Shown: positions 20,041 to 34,600, numbered from the stretch's first letter. The stretch: DNA of 64,000 nt from Monarcha castaneiventris obscurior (GCA_026261815.1 JAMPIT010000856.1:13422001-13486000), one strand, 5' to 3'. Translations and numbers: made by a program. The notes: generated by a model not told the origin, from the letters alone.

Positions 20041-22681
20041 TTGGGCTCTTGCCGCGCTGAGCGCGGACATGTTGCTTGCGGTGCCCATCCCTGCCCCGGC
20101 CCGCGGCCTTTTACTGTCGGTGTCAGAACGCTTTCGGGAGCCGGGACCCCTGCGAAAGGCAGGGCGGGGGAAGCGGGTCGGTGCTGCGGGCTGGGCGCTG
20201 GCGGTACCGGGGCGGTTCGGTTGTGAGCGGGGTCCGGGGGCTCGGGGCCGCCCGGAGCGAGGCGCTCGCGGGCGCTCGCGGCGCCGGGCTCGGTCCCGCC
20301 ACAAGCAACGGCCCCGGGGCGCGGCGCTCGGAGCTGCCCCGCGCCCGCCCGGCGAGGCTTCACACGCATTAATTGCTATCGCCTCTGCCTGCCCCTCATT
20401 TTGTAACGAAAGCAAAAGCAGCGCGGGGTGTGCGGTTTGTGCTGGGTGCGTGTTTGTGCTCCGCACCGCCCCGGGGTGTGTTTGTCCCGGCGGCTGCGGT
20501 GCGCTGCGGTCCGTGATGGAGCGGGGTCACTCTGCCTGGAGAAGTTGCCTCCTGCTTCTTCTTGTTTGTGCCTCGGTGCTGCCGTGTGCCGCTCTTGGGT
20601 TTTGTTTTTTTTTTACACTCGCTGCTGGAAATGTTTGGTTTGTACTGAGATAAAGGCACGATCATAGTCCCTGGCTGAACGCGGTTCTGTGAACGGGATC
20701 TTGTATAAAACCCTCCTGAGCTGTGATTTATTGTATGCAAAGCGGAGACCAAACATAAATATTTAGATCCAAGTCGTAACTGATGCGTGTTGTGATGAGG
20801 CGGCGAGAAAAGAGTCTAAACAGCCCTGATGCAACACTCCAAATGGGAGGAAAGCAACTGCTTGTTCTGTTTTACTCGTCAGCATCATACTGGGAGAAGT
20901 CTGGTATGGGAATAGCACAGGGAAAAAACGCTCAATACACATGGCAATGTGCATTTATGTTCAGCAGTGGTACAGGAACAGAGCCTGTGTATACACTGAA
21001 CAGTGGGAGAGGAAAAATATTCGTGTTTGCAACTTTTGTGCTACTTCGTCAAAGAGATGTTGTGTCCAAATTATTTATACTGACATTTTTTAAAAGTGGT
21101 GGATCTGAGTTATTCTTGACATCCCTTGATACTTGCAGGTGTCTTACTGTTTGATATCTGGTAATGTGTTACTCAGTTATCAAAAATAAGTTTCAAAATA
21201 CGTGAGGCATCCCTCATTGGTCGATATAAGGCCAAAGCCTGTTTGTGATAATATTCTTCTGTTTGCTTTTCACTGCAGTCTTGATTCTGGTTTTTGTCTT
21301 GCAAACGAGTTTTAAATATGATGTTGAAACCCCTTCCCTTTCCATCAGGAAAAGGAGATGTCCCTGGTATCTCCAATTTGAAGTCTGGATCTTACCTGAA
21401 AATCACTAAGCCCAAGAACTGTCATCTTAGTCTTTCAAATGGAAAAGGATGTCCTATTATTTCAGTAAAATTACTAAATTTTCCATTTTTTGTGTATTAT
21501 CATCTCTAAAATGGAAAGTATGTGCAGAGTAGATTCTAAATTGAAAATTTAGAGGGGAAAAAATCTAATTAAAGACTCCATGCATAATTTGTCTTTTGTA
21601 GGACTAGAAGTTCTCTGATAAACTGTGCTTTGTTTAATCTACCCAAAATTTTATCATTAGCAATCAAGTTGTGCCATGAATCTGAAACTGCTTCATGCTT
21701 TGTTCTCTCAGTTATTTCAGGATTACAAAGCTGGTTATACTTTAAACCCTCAGTTAAGTTTATAGTTTCCCTAAACTTAAAAAGGTCCTACATGATATAG
21801 TACGATAGTAGTCAAAGTTTACATATAGGAGTTGATAATTGATCATGTAATTATTCAGCAGCTTATTATGCACACATGATGACACGTATTTAAAGAGATA
21901 CCATCTTGAAATATAATCAGCATTTTATAAAGGACTTAATATCAGTTGTTGCCTTTATTCTTGAGGGCTGAGGATTTCTTTTGCTTTCTTTTGCATTCAT
22001 CATTTTCTTTTTATAGTTTACATTCCTCTTTTGTTTTTCCCTGGTAAAACAGCTTTACCTAACTAGAACTGAAAAAGATGCTTTTTAATTCAACTTCTTG
22101 GTTGGATAAGTAAGCCTTGTAAATGTGATGGGTGCAAAATACCACAAGGAGCGATGCCAAAATTGTATCCATACAAATACTTCTTGGAAGGGCAGCAGAA
22201 ACCCAGGTGGAAATAAATTTGCAAGTGTGTTCTTGCTCTCCTTTCTGAAGATTTCTCAGAGCTATATCCCATCCCCTGGGCCATCACGGGTGTGTGGCTC
22301 CCAGGAGTGAGAACACATTGGCCAGACAATTCCTCCTGGATCTCAAGTGCCACGGCTCACAGCTTCTTTTAGGAAGGAGGTCTTGGTAACTGTAGTGGTT
22401 TAAAATCCCATGAAAGTGTAAGAAATGCCATCAGTCATTAGCTCAGCAGAAGTTGAAAGCAATATTGATACAGTTTTGATGGACAATTCTACTCTGTGTG
22501 TTGAGTGGAATTTTTTTTTTAGTTTTGGGAGTTTGTTCCTTTGTTTGTAACCACTCTTAGCTATTCAGTTCTTCAAGTTCTTAGAGGCTAAGTGACAGGA
22601 CCTCTCTTAGTCTTTCCTTTCTGGAATATTTTGGACGTTCTTATGCCAAACACAACTTTTGCCTTGTTACAGATATGAACA

Positions 22682-25600
22682 ATGACCATAGTTAACAAGC
22701 CAAAATCTTCAAAGTCTAAAAAATCTTCCTCAAGACGCTCTGACAAATCTATGAAACCCCGTACTAAAAAAATGACATCACGCACTGCAAGTTTGGGCCG
22801 GGTACCTCCTGCAGAAGATCCAAACAAAGTCTCTGTGGACAAAGGTCCTGGGGGGCATATTTATTGTAGATCATCTCAAAAATCAAAGCCTTTTGCCCAA
22901 AGAGATCTAGGTAAGTGTCTTCTGTCCTCCCTCCTTTTTCTTAACAACAAAACCAAAGTAGAAGCAGATTTTATATAAAAATCTATAATTTATTATTATT
23001 TTAATATATAATTAATATTTAATTAATATTAATTATAATTAATGCCATAAAATGGGACTACAGTGAATCAAGAGTTCAGCCACAGACTTCAGTTTTGTGC
23101 ATCCCTTAAGGCAGCTGCAGGGATAGGTGTTGCAGAACTTGGTTTTATCTGTTTACAATTGATTCGTAAAGTATTCTTTATTTATGTATAATCAAATAAG
23201 GGGAGCTTTTCATAGTGCACAAATGTACCTAGGTCTCTTCTGTTCTGGAGAGAAAAGTACATTTTACCATGTCTATTCATGGCTTCCATTATTCACAAGT
23301 CTTTGAATAATAACACTGCCCAGGAAGAGATCTGATATCTGTAGGGTTACTTTCTCTGCTGCTTACTTGTTTGTGTGTCTGAGTTCTTCTTACTGCGTAA
23401 CCACAAGTGTAAATTTGTGGTTTAAGTTACAATAAGGAAAAAAACCAGTAATTTAATTAATAAAGAGATTAAAGGATATAGATATAAAGAAACCAGGTAC
23501 TAAAATTAGAGTGGTAGTTTGTCTTGCATTAGAAGAATTAAAACAGATTAATAAATTGTTGTCCCAAACAGTGCATTGACCAGCAAATTCACGTGGCAGT
23601 GTTAAAGCTGTGCATCATGTGTTGCTGTGTTTTGGAGTAGAGCTGGTTCTTCAGGCTGCTCCTGCAGGACCCTGCTTTTTAAATACCTCCTTTAAAACAA
23701 AAACAATACAACTCTTTCTAAAAGACAGTTTTCTTGCAGTTGTTAATGATGGGATTGCTCCGCCACAAAGAATTCTTTTTCCGCCTGAGAAAATCTGTAT
23801 GGATTGGCAACAAACACAAAGTGTTGGAGTTGGGCTGCAGAACCTCGGCAACACATGTTTCCTTAATTCTACTCTCCAGTGTTTGACCTACACGCCTCCT
23901 CTTGCCAATTACATGCTTTCTCTTGAGCACACCAAGTCCTGTGAGTACTTTCTAACACTATAAATCTGTTGGACAGCTCCGGAGGTGAAAGAAAAACAGT
24001 GGTTCTGTGAAGAAAATTCTTAGTTGTCCTATTTTGCCTGTAGAAGCAGGTTTTGAATGTGAGCTTGAAGGTCTTTTCCAGCCTAAATGGTTCTATGATT
24101 CTGCTAACAGGAGGCTCAGAATTATAGGAGGGACATAAAGTGAATTTGTTAATTTAATGTGCCACGGTAAAACTTAAAGAAAAGATCATTTCTTGCTTCA
24201 TGTGAATAATAAAGTACATTGTAAAGTAAGGCATTTGATGAACATTTGGCATTTGGGCTTCCTGCTGGTAGAAAGGTGATAAAATTTAGGATGTTGGTGT
24301 TGAAGATTCTTAGTCTTCACAGCTGAGATACTGCAGTGCACTAATACTGTGATAAATTATATGTTCAATGTTGATGCACTAAAAAACCCAAACATTCTAG
24401 AAAGTGCTACAAACTAATCTCTTACAAACTCAAATAGAAATCTGGGGGGGACTGGATTAAAATTTAGGCTGATTTTAATCTAAATAATTGTTTGTATTTT
24501 TTAAACGCTGGAATTTGTGTTCTTTGAATTTTGTTTTTCTACTTGAATTTGTTTAAGCCTAGGGGGAGCTTCTTTTTATATCCATGAATGTGGTTTTTTC
24601 CTAAGGCACCTGTTTGCTTTCTAGTCTGGTATCTTAATGTGTATTCCTGGAAGTTTGATTGTGTTTTGTTCCCATATAAAAATTATTTCAGTTCAGAAGC
24701 ATAGAATGTTTTGGGCTAGAAGGAACCTTCAAAATTATTTATTTCCAATCCTCTGCCATGGGCAGGGACACCTTCCACTGGGAGTGTTCCAGGCCAGGTT
24801 GGATGGGGCTTTGAGCAGCCTAGTCTATGATTGTACAAGTTTTATTCTGTACAGTTGTGCATAATAAAATGCCAAAAACTGTTGGGATGTTAACACCTTA
24901 GGAGAAGGGAATGAATGTAACACAGAGAGTGGACATTGCACCCACAACTTGGATTATTATTATTTTGGGGTGGGGGTTTTTTTAGCAATGTATATTTGAC
25001 TGGAATGGGATGCTTTCTTCTTTCACTGCCTAGGTCATGTAGAAGGATTCTGTATGATGTGCACAATGGAAAGTCACATCAACCAGGTCCTGTGTTGCTC
25101 TAATAATGCCATCAAACCTACATCTGTTATCAATGGCCTTAAAAGTAAGTAGTTTGATATAGCTTTCTTATTTTAGTTTTTCAAAGAGTTATTTGATGCA
25201 TATAAATAATTCTGGTACTTTAAAAAAGATATATTTTAGAAATGTGTGTTTTCTTTCATTCTATAAGAAATAAATGTATAATAACCTTCTTATTTATTAG
25301 GAATAGGAAAACATTTCCATTTTGGCAGTCAAGAGGATGCACATGAATTCTTATGCTTCACTGTTGATGCTTTACAGAAAGCTTGCTTGAATGGAAGCAC
25401 CAAGTAAGCATAAACTAATTAAATTTAAATGTTTCCTAGCCCCTCTTACTACTTTATTTACTATCATGAATTAAAATCTATGTCCTTGGTTTTCATAAAA
25501 CCAAATATTGTTTGAGGAGTTAACTCCGTGCTTTCAGTTTTCTGAGATCTGACTTTAATTTATTTCCAGGTTAGACAGATCTTCTCAAGCCACCACGCTT

Positions 25601-28600
25601 ATTTATCAAATATTTGGAGGATATCTAAGATCTAGAGGTACTTTTTAAAAAATCTACTGCCTTCCAAACTGATCTGTATCTTTTTGTCTGTCTGTAGCAG
25701 AGGAGTTTGTAGTTTGACTAAAGTAATGTCTACTAATAATTTAAATTCTTGCAGTTAGTCTCATTCACATGATGTTAAGCATTTGTATTTTGATTCCAGT
25801 GAAGTGCTTGAACTGCAAAGCAGTGTCAGATACCTACGAGCCATTTCTCGACGTTACTTTGGATATAAAGGTAAGATGTTTTCTGAGCATGGCTTGGGAT
25901 GTGTAAAGGCCTGTAGAGCTTCATAAAATAAAGTCATTTTGCTCATTTTGCTTAAAAACATATCTTGTTGAAACAAAAGAACTTGGTGGTGGATGTGGGT
26001 GGATTGGACTTTGTTATTCTGTGGAAGCCATGGAAATGCTCTCCGTGTTTGGATTGGATTTAAGCTGGAAAAATAATAATTATGTCTACACAAACAATGA
26101 TACAATCATACTTCTCAATTATTCTACTTCAATATACATCTATTGTCAGACTGATGGGTTTGATTGTTCTCATTATTGATGCCAAAGCATACCACAGATG
26201 CTGTCTGGCACTGCAAAATTTATTTATTTTGAAGTAGGATCATTTTTAAATGAGGTAAATGCTCAATGAACTGTTTCTGTCTCCTCCTTCATGGTGTTTG
26301 CTGTTCACAATAGGTCACTTAAGTATGAACTAGCAAGGTTCTCTTGTATAGTGCTTGTAAGTGCTTGAAATTTTGCATTTCTTGTGACTTAGTGCTCTAC
26401 TTTCTTACTTATCCAGGCAGTTACATCTGTCACCAGAGCTCTAGAACAATTTGTGAAACCAGAACAACTGGATGGTGAAAACAGCTATAAGTGTAGCAAG
26501 TAAGATTATTATTAATTACGCCTTAATACATGTTTAATGCAGTGCATGACTTGGAGGATAAGTTATCTCTTGACTTTATTTAGCATTAAGACAGACATGG
26601 CTTGCTGTTTCATTTAGTTTTGTTTACACAGCTAATATACTGAAATCATTCAAACCTTGGAAAATAATGCACTTGTTTCTAAATGAGTAACTGTTATGTT
26701 TCTGTTGAGTATAATACATTATAAGAATTGTGTTGCTCACATTAGACTTTTATTCCAAATATTGTCTGTGCTGGGGCTTGTCAACCTTCCCAAGTGTGAA
26801 GTTGCACACTAAAATACTGATGGCCAGAAGTCAAAAGGCATGGCTGCCAAGAAGTGGTGAGCTGCAGCACAGGGCCATGGACAAGGATTTAGGGTGGGAG
26901 GCAGCACCAGCTTAGTCACACATAAACCCAGAAGCTTTAGTCTTTCTGTGAGTTTGAAAAGAAAGGTTTGGTATATGTACAGTGTCATTTCCATTGCAGG
27001 CAAAGTGTTATATTACTTATCAGTTTCATTTTTGTTTTCTACCATTGTTTCTTCTAATAAAGACTACTGCCTGAAAATTTTGTCTCTAAATACAAGTTTC
27101 AGAATTTTATAAATCATCTTTTTTTTTTTTTTTTTGTATTCTGGGTGGCTTTTACCATCAGTTTGGAATTCTGTGCCTTGTATTTTGACATCAGTTTGAA
27201 AAGAGGCTATTAAATTCTTTCTGTTTGTTAGGTCTCAGCAGTATTTTTCTTGACAATGTAAAGTGACATGTTTTAGTCTTTATGCTAATTGTTGTATTTC
27301 AGGACTTAGTCTGTACCTCCTTTGAGTGTGCAGTGCAACAAACAAAATTAACAGTTTTGTTTTGAAGGACTGCAGAGGGTTTCAGTGTCTTTCCAGGCAA
27401 CCTCAGTACAAGAAAACTCAATATTGTCCACTGTCTGCCTCTTTGCAGAATTGGCTGACTGCTTCCTTCCAGTGATTTTTTAACATTTTCTACAGTCTTA
27501 CCTTTTTGGCATAAGAAAGATACATGTTCAGACATAAGAAAGATACGTGTTCAGACATTTATTTGGCTATCAAGAGATAATGTCCTAAATCCTTTGTTCT
27601 GTAGAGCTGTCTCTAATGTCCTGCTATCTTCTCTCTATTAACAAAGCTGAAATTCAGTTTATGGGTTTAAGAAAAGATCTAACATATTACACAAACAAAT
27701 ATTCAAATAGCATAAAAGCATGCGTGAGAGATGAAAACTTGTTTGACTTCTGGGTGAGAAAAGAATATACTGTTAAAAATATTTGTGTGCTTGTTTTTAA
27801 GGTGTAAAAAGATGGTTCCAGCATCAAAGAGATACACGATACATCGCTCTTCCAATGTTCTCACAATATCTCTGAAAAGATTTGCAAATTTTACAGGTGG
27901 AAAGATCAACAAGGTATATTTGCAGCTGGAATGCTACTTTATCTCCTCAGAATGGGACATTTCCCAAAGATGAATACTCACTCTAAAGTTGTTCACATTT
28001 TCAGGCAGTACCTGTAGTGTAAGAGAAATCGATCTAACAACATAGCAGCAGTGGCTGCTTCTTTCTTTTTTAATAGTGATAGAGTTCCTGTGTGACCATA
28101 CCTTACCCTTAAAGAGCTAAGTCTTTAGAAAATAGCTCCCTGCAGCTGAAGTTACTAAATGTTGTTTCTGAGAATAGGCATTTTTAAGTGAATCAAACAA
28201 TATGTAAGTCCTAGTCTGTATTTGTAGAAATGTTTTTTTCAGGCTGTTCTCTGAAGCATTTCAGGATAACATTTGAATCTTTGTCTGTGTTTAGGATGTA
28301 AAATACCCTGAATATTTGGATCTTCGAGCATATATGTCCCAATCCATTGGAGAACCCCTCATCTATGCTTTATATGCAGTTCTTGTACATAGTGGCTTCA
28401 ACTGTAATGCTGGACACTATCTCTGCTTCATAAAGGTAGGTATCAGCTCACCTTCTAGCAGGCTAAAATCTGTGCTGGCAAAGAAATCAGAATGTTACTG
28501 GTAACCACTGGCTTTAGGGGAAAACATTGCATCATGTGCTTTGTTTGCTCTGGAGTGCTTTGTTCTGTAGTGCTCTATCTGTGATGTCCTTTGGAACACG

Positions 28601-31600
28601 TGCAATTCATCTGAAGTTATTCTGCCTTTGTTTGCAGGCTGGGAATGGACTTTGGTACAGAATGAATGATGCCTCAGTAGAGCTTTCTGATATCAAAACA
28701 GTTCTCAATCAGCAAGCTTATGTACTTTTTTATATCAGGTAATAACAAACACCACGTGTGCTCAGGTTATTTTTACTGTGAAGTTGCTGATACTTTTCTT
28801 GTTTTCAAGTCTTTCTCTTTCACCCTAGGAAAATATTACTGTTTGTGTATTTCTGTCAAAGTGGAAATTCCCCTTGTCATTTATTATCTTTCATTGCTTG
28901 ACATTAAACTTCTGCTCTTGGGTACACTGCTTGATATCTGCTCTCTGTAGCTGGCCACTTTAGAACAAAGGAGAAATCGTGGCCATAGATGGTGTGAGGC
29001 TGAAACATCGCTCTGGATAAAGTCATTGTAGGAAGACAATCTAATCTTCAGTTTGTAGTCTTGGTTAAATCTTCCACATGTGTCTTCCGTGTCACATACT
29101 GTTCCTGTGAGCTTACAGGGTGGGGTTTAATCCAGGAGCAGGCTGGAGGAGCTGAGCTAAGGTGCCCTTTCTGTCCCAGGCGCTACGACCTGACGCTGGG
29201 CGAGCGAGCCTTTTACCTGCCCGCGCCCTCCTACCCCCGCTCCTTCCTGGGCCAGCGTGGAGCCAACAGCAAGCAGGCTGCTTTCATGGGCCCACGGCTT
29301 CCTCCTCACATGATTAAGGTAATTGGAGTGGGGCAGCACCAAGTTAGAGTGGGTTTTGATGTGGGGTGGCGTTGTTTTGTTTTTATTTTCCCTTCCGCAC
29401 TGCAGGTTTCTTCACAGCCCTCGTGCTAGAGCCAGAGTTATTCAAACAGTGGCTAATCCTAAATTGTGCAGCCTTGCCACTTTGTTACTTTACCCTTCCA
29501 GCTCAGGTTTCTAAGAGCTGTGCTCTTGAGACAATTTAAGTAGTCTATTAATGCCTAAATAATTTAAATTTTAAAAGTAAATATCTGCCCCGTCCCTATC
29601 CCTGTCACTTTAGTTGAGACAGTGATAGAAAACAAATTGTCTTGTTCCTGAGTACCAGCAGAATTATTCCAGTGTTGTCAGGGAATGTTTAAAAAGGAAA
29701 ATAAATATTTTTTTGGAATAGCTTTAGTCAATGTTAAGTTGTTTGGGTGGGTGTCAAAACTGATGCTCATTTGATACCAAAGGCAGGATTAACACACACT
29801 TGTTGGACTTTCAGTTATATTGGAAAGGAGGTGAGGTTTCTTCTTAGGTGTTGAGGCAATCTGTAGAACTATTTAGTATGAGAATTTAATGTTGTAAACC
29901 TTGCAATGCTGTGTGTTTGAACATATCCATCTCACAACCTCTTTAAATCCAGAGCTCCAGTCGTTTGAACGGAAATGGACCCTTAAAAGAGGATCCCAGT
30001 GCTGTTGGTGTTGCTGTGAAAAGGCCATCTTCAGCTCCACCTACAGCTTGTGTTCAGAACTGGGCGATTTCCAGGCCTTCAATGACAGACCCTTCCAAAA
30101 CGCAGAAGATCACGATCAGTATTCACAACAAGCTGCCCTCACGGCAGGCGGTGCCGCAGGCCGAGTGCCCGAGCAGTGCTGGGGAGGAGGAGGAGCTGAA
30201 GCCCATTCCTTCAGCCACCATTACAAACTCTTCCTCAGCAGAGCCTACCTCAAACCTCCCCGCAGTGGCTACTAATGTCTCCAAGCAGGAGGTTCCTGAT
30301 GAAATCTTTGTTGAGCCAGCAGTGAATGGAAACCCTAAGCTCTGCTCTGATAACGTGGTCCCATACGGTGCAGAACCTTCAGGAAAATCCGAGGAGGCAA
30401 AGGGCTTGTTTAAAAGGAATTGCAACGTCATATCTTCCAATGGAATTCTGATTGGGAAGGTGGTCCGTACACTGCATAATTCCCATTCATCCTGTCAGAA
30501 TGCTGAAGAAAGATCCCAGCATGAGCTGCCAAAAATTGATTCCTTAAATGGTGCTATTAGTGTAGATAATGAATATAAAGAAAATGGACTGAAACTTGAT
30601 GATTCCACTTGCCAAGTCCAACCCGTTAAACCTTCTGAGATTTTCTTCTCTAAAGCAAATGGAGTGCTTGAAACGGTGAGTTCCATTTGTTCATCTGCAC
30701 TTCCTCACCTATGGTATATTCAATATTCATGAGCACTACAATGTGGAATACCAAGAAAACACAGCACAGATGTCATTCTAACCCTTTGTGCTATTATCCC
30801 ACTGAATTTGCAGAGCTGAGCTGACACATGACATTTGTCAGTGTAAGATAAGTTCAGGGAGATAACACTTCCTAAGTTTCTTAAAATACATTTTTGGGAG
30901 AAGGGGGGGATGATGTGTAAAGTGGGAATAGTGCAGGTAACTCAGTGTGATCTTGTTTAACATCTAATGCTGGAAGTTTGTCAACAACAGTAGTTTTCTA
31001 CTAAAAATAGCTTTTTCTTTCTGTTTGTTAACTTCTCTGTTTTAATTGTAGATGCCTAAAGCTTTGTCACCAGATCCTCAAGGTATCTTAGAGTCTCTTA
31101 CATACAGCCAGTTGAACAGCTTGTCAGAGGAAAAAAGGTAAAATGAGTACACTGATTAAAACAAGATCTCATACGAGTTTATTATTATTTTACCCATCTA
31201 CTAATGCTACTTAAGAGATTTACATCAGTACAGAGAATTCCACACTGTACTTGTGGTGTTGCAAACATCAGCACTGGGCACACATTATTCTGGTACTAAA
31301 TACAGGCAAACACCTCCTGTGAAACTTCCACAGGATGTTTTTACATTTTTCTTCCATTGTCTGGAAAACTTTTTCTATTCTTCTTTCCCTTTTTTGTGTC
31401 TTAGGATGGGTGAATGCAAATTCCCACCATCTGCTCTCCTGTTTGGGAGAGAGTGGGAAATCTCTGTGTCTACCTTTTTTCTAACTGAGGGGAGAGCAAA
31501 TATAATTGTTCTGGCTAGTGATGTGATTCAGAGCTGCACGTGGAAGGAGATGGATGTGTTGGGGGTGGGTTTTTTAAGGCAAGACTTGAAGAATTGAGAG

Positions 31601-34600
31601 AAGAAAAACTCTCCATGGGAGCTGAGGGAGGTGTAAGAATAGTTTTCTGAAGACAATGTCTTTCAGAGTTTTGCATTAGCCACCCTTTTTATTTCTATTT
31701 TTTTGTTCTTTAGATTTTACTCCTAACATCTTTTAGATGGACTTTTTCAAGTTAAAAATATGTTTTTATTTTTATGCAGTGTCTCTGGATCTCAGAAATC
31801 TTCTGACAATGATGGTCTTACGGAAACTGTAGTGATGGAAGCACTGTTTGCCTATGAAGAATCCAGGAAGGTTCCTTCCAACTTTAGCTGTGAGGTTGAG
31901 AAACTTTTTACTCAATCAGATTCTGAAACCATTTTTACCAAAGAAGAAGTTGCTGAAAGTATTATAACAAAAGCTGATAATGCACATCTCAATATCAATG
32001 GTCAGCACAAGGTTAGGAAAAAATCCTTGGATACTGAAGGTGAATTCCTTGGGCAGTGCGAGTCTGAAGACATCAGAGATAAAGACAAACTAAGAAGATC
32101 AAAAGAACCTGAACTCATTTCAAAAGAAAATCCTTTGTACATCAAAGGGTCTCCTGAGAGCAAAGAGAAATTAGGGCAAACTTCCTCTATAAAGCCTGAC
32201 ATTGAATGTAGTTCTAAAAAACTTGCATCTCTAGATATTACAGATAAATGCCAAGATACAAAGGACATTTCTAATAACTATGTAGAGGTACCACCCGTTA
32301 ATGACTCTTCTATTACAAAGCTGGATAAAGTATTGGAAAGTCAATTTTCTAGAGCAGATGAGGGACTGAGTAATAAAACATGTGAAGAAGATGATAAACA
32401 TATGAAAAAAAATAAGAAAAAAATCCATGACTCCAAAAGAACTGACAAAGAGCACTACCGGAGGAAGAGGGAAAACTCGGACACTGAGGAGAAGGAGAGG
32501 CAAACCAGAAACAAATCAGATGATCATTCCCACAGGAGGAGGAGCTCTCACAGCGTGGAAACAAACAAGCAAAGCCGTCATAAGCAGGAATATTGCAGTG
32601 AGAGCAAGTACAGATCCTCCCACAATGAAAGAAGCAGTCCCAGTAATGGCAGGAGCTCAGGAAAATATTCCCGTTACAGATCCCGGAGCAGAGAAAGGAC
32701 AGACCCAGACAGGAATAGGTATTATTATTCCAAAGGAGACAGACTTTGGATTAGAGAAAGATACTATCAAGATGAACCACGGAGATGGGAAAAATGCAGA
32801 TACTACAATGATTATTATTCCTCCCATGGAACAAGGGATGGTAGGGAGAGGAAGTCCTCTCATTGTGATAAAGACTATGACAAATTGAGCCAAGCTTACA
32901 GCAGGTCACACAAGGATTATCATTGCAAAAGCAGATGGGCTCACAGCACACTCTCCCGAGAGGAGGATGTGCATCACTTCAGCAGCCACAGAGCAAACTT
33001 CCACCACTGTTCAGTACCTCAGCAGCACTCAGAAAAATACTCCCGTGAAAGGCACGCCCTCCCACCAGGGTCAGCTCACTCAAATTTTGAGGACTCTTCC
33101 CGGGAAAATGAAAAAGAAAAGCTAAGAAATAGTAAAAGAAAATACTCCCACCAAGAAGAAAGTGGAAGTGACATAGAAAAGAAATGCCGAAAGACAGATG
33201 ACCAAAGAATCAAAAAGTATAAGAAGGTCAAGAAGAAAAAGAAGTCCAAAGATAAACATCGAGAGAAGGATTACAAGTAAGCAAGGATTCCAGCATAATC
33301 AGCAATTTTTTCCTAATTATTTTCTGGGTATTTCTCATGTCTGCCTTTTTTTCATTGTTTCTAAGTAACTTATCTGTCATAATGTGACGGGATCATGTCA
33401 TTAGGTTGGCCAAGTGAAGATAGGAAAGATGTTGCTGAATTGTGTTAGAACACTAGAGCTGGACAATGTAGTGAGAATAACATCTGCACACCATTCTTGG
33501 TTAGGTTACAATTTTAATTTTTTTTTTTAATTCCCCATATGCCTGTTGTTGATTTGTGTGCAAACCAGGACCTCTTGTCCTTCATTTTGAGGGCTTAAGG
33601 TTGCTGCATCTAAATTAAGTTAGATGTGCAGAAATTACCACAAAGTAGCAGACACTCTGCAAGTCGTCACCTGTGGTAAATAAATAACATTTCATATATA
33701 CAGCAAGTGCCACATCTGTTTTTCTATTTTTAACTTGCATGTTTCCTTCAGACTTTATGATTTGGATTGCTCTGTGCTCCACTTTGACAATGACAATCGC
33801 AAACATAAGAAAAAGAAGAAAAAGAAGAAGCATGACAGGAAACTGAAAGACTTACTGGAATATTTAGATCCTCGTTTCCAGAAGAAAACATGGGAGAAGA
33901 AGGAAGAATCCCGTCCTCCAGATGACCATTTATGTGAGCAATACAGAAACCAGGGCAGTAAACAACCCTACAAGGAAGAGAAGCCTTCTGGTGCAGGTGA
34001 CAGCAAGAAATACAGCTCCATGGCATCCAATGAGTATGTCAGAGGTAAGGGGCTCTGGGATGTTGGCAGGACTCCTGGTTATTCATAACACTCTTTAAAT
34101 GCTCCTGGGATGAACTCCCTGGGCTTTATCACAGCTTCCAAACACACTCATGGCAGGGGGTTGGAAACAGATGATCTTAAAGATCCCTTTGAACCCAAAG
34201 CATTCTGTAATTTAAATGAAATACTACATTCAGCTGTTCTTAGCCTAGAAACAGTGCTGGTTGCTCACTCAGAGTAACAGGAGTTGGTGATGATACTGAA
34301 ATGTTGTTGGTCCAGATGTAGCTCTGCCTTCTCCTAAGCACAGCTGTCAAACCTCCAGAGGACACTTCACAATTAAACACCTGGAGAGTGGTAAATTCCT
34401 GCTATTGTTTTATTCAGTTGTGGGGTTTTTCTGTCAGCACAGGCTTAACAATACATAGAAGTGGGCTGAGGAAACAGCTCTTCCCCAGTTTTTAATATTT
34501 AAAAAATTCTGATTGGTGCTTCTTGCAAAAAACCTGAATATGAATTTGTGTGCCTGACTAAATTTACACTGAGCTCTCAGCTGTTGCTTGTCATAATCTC

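Larger units (their letters stand above)
18240..20400. other. Large CpG island
   Basis: About 2.1 kb of very GC-rich, CpG-dense DNA surrounds the divergent EIF2AK1/USP42 starts. Long open frames on both strands here (up to about 350 codons) are Gly/Pro/Ala/Arg-rich composition artefacts. A run of 13 C occurs near 19745-19757. Confidence 0.85.
19119..22672 (+). other. USP42 intron 1 (with CpG-island 5' part)
   Basis: This runs from the likely first-exon donor (19118) to the acceptor before 22673. The first 1.3 kb is CpG island with a possible alternative exon and a GT repeat. The remaining 2.2 kb is AT-rich noncoding DNA with no recognised repeats or exons. Confidence 0.75.
23941..25033 (+). 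other. USP42 intron 3
   Basis: Noncoding, 1.1 kb, carrying two CR1-derived fragments at about 24061-24103 and 24699-24830. No other content recognised. Confidence 0.85.

Noticed and set aside
18220..20653. Several open frames of 150-350 codons in the EIF2AK1/USP42 island
   Set aside because: GC-rich DNA has few stop codons. The products are low complexity, overlap on both strands and contain no domain.
7400..22600. ANKRD61, which lies next to EIF2AK1 in mammals
   Set aside because: I see no ankyrin-repeat coding sequence in the EIF2AK1 introns or before USP42. Absence by eye is weak evidence; a translated search with human ANKRD61 would decide it.
31138..31779. Open frame at 31253-31597, considered as an extra USP42 exon
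   Set aside because: Exon 14 (ending phase 2) joins exon 15 (starting phase 2) exactly without it, and the sequence has no USP42 similarity.
32427..32888. A 153-codon plus-strand frame inside USP42 exon 15
   Set aside because: It is an alternate frame of the Lys/Arg/Ser-rich USP42 tail, with no independent start context or domain.
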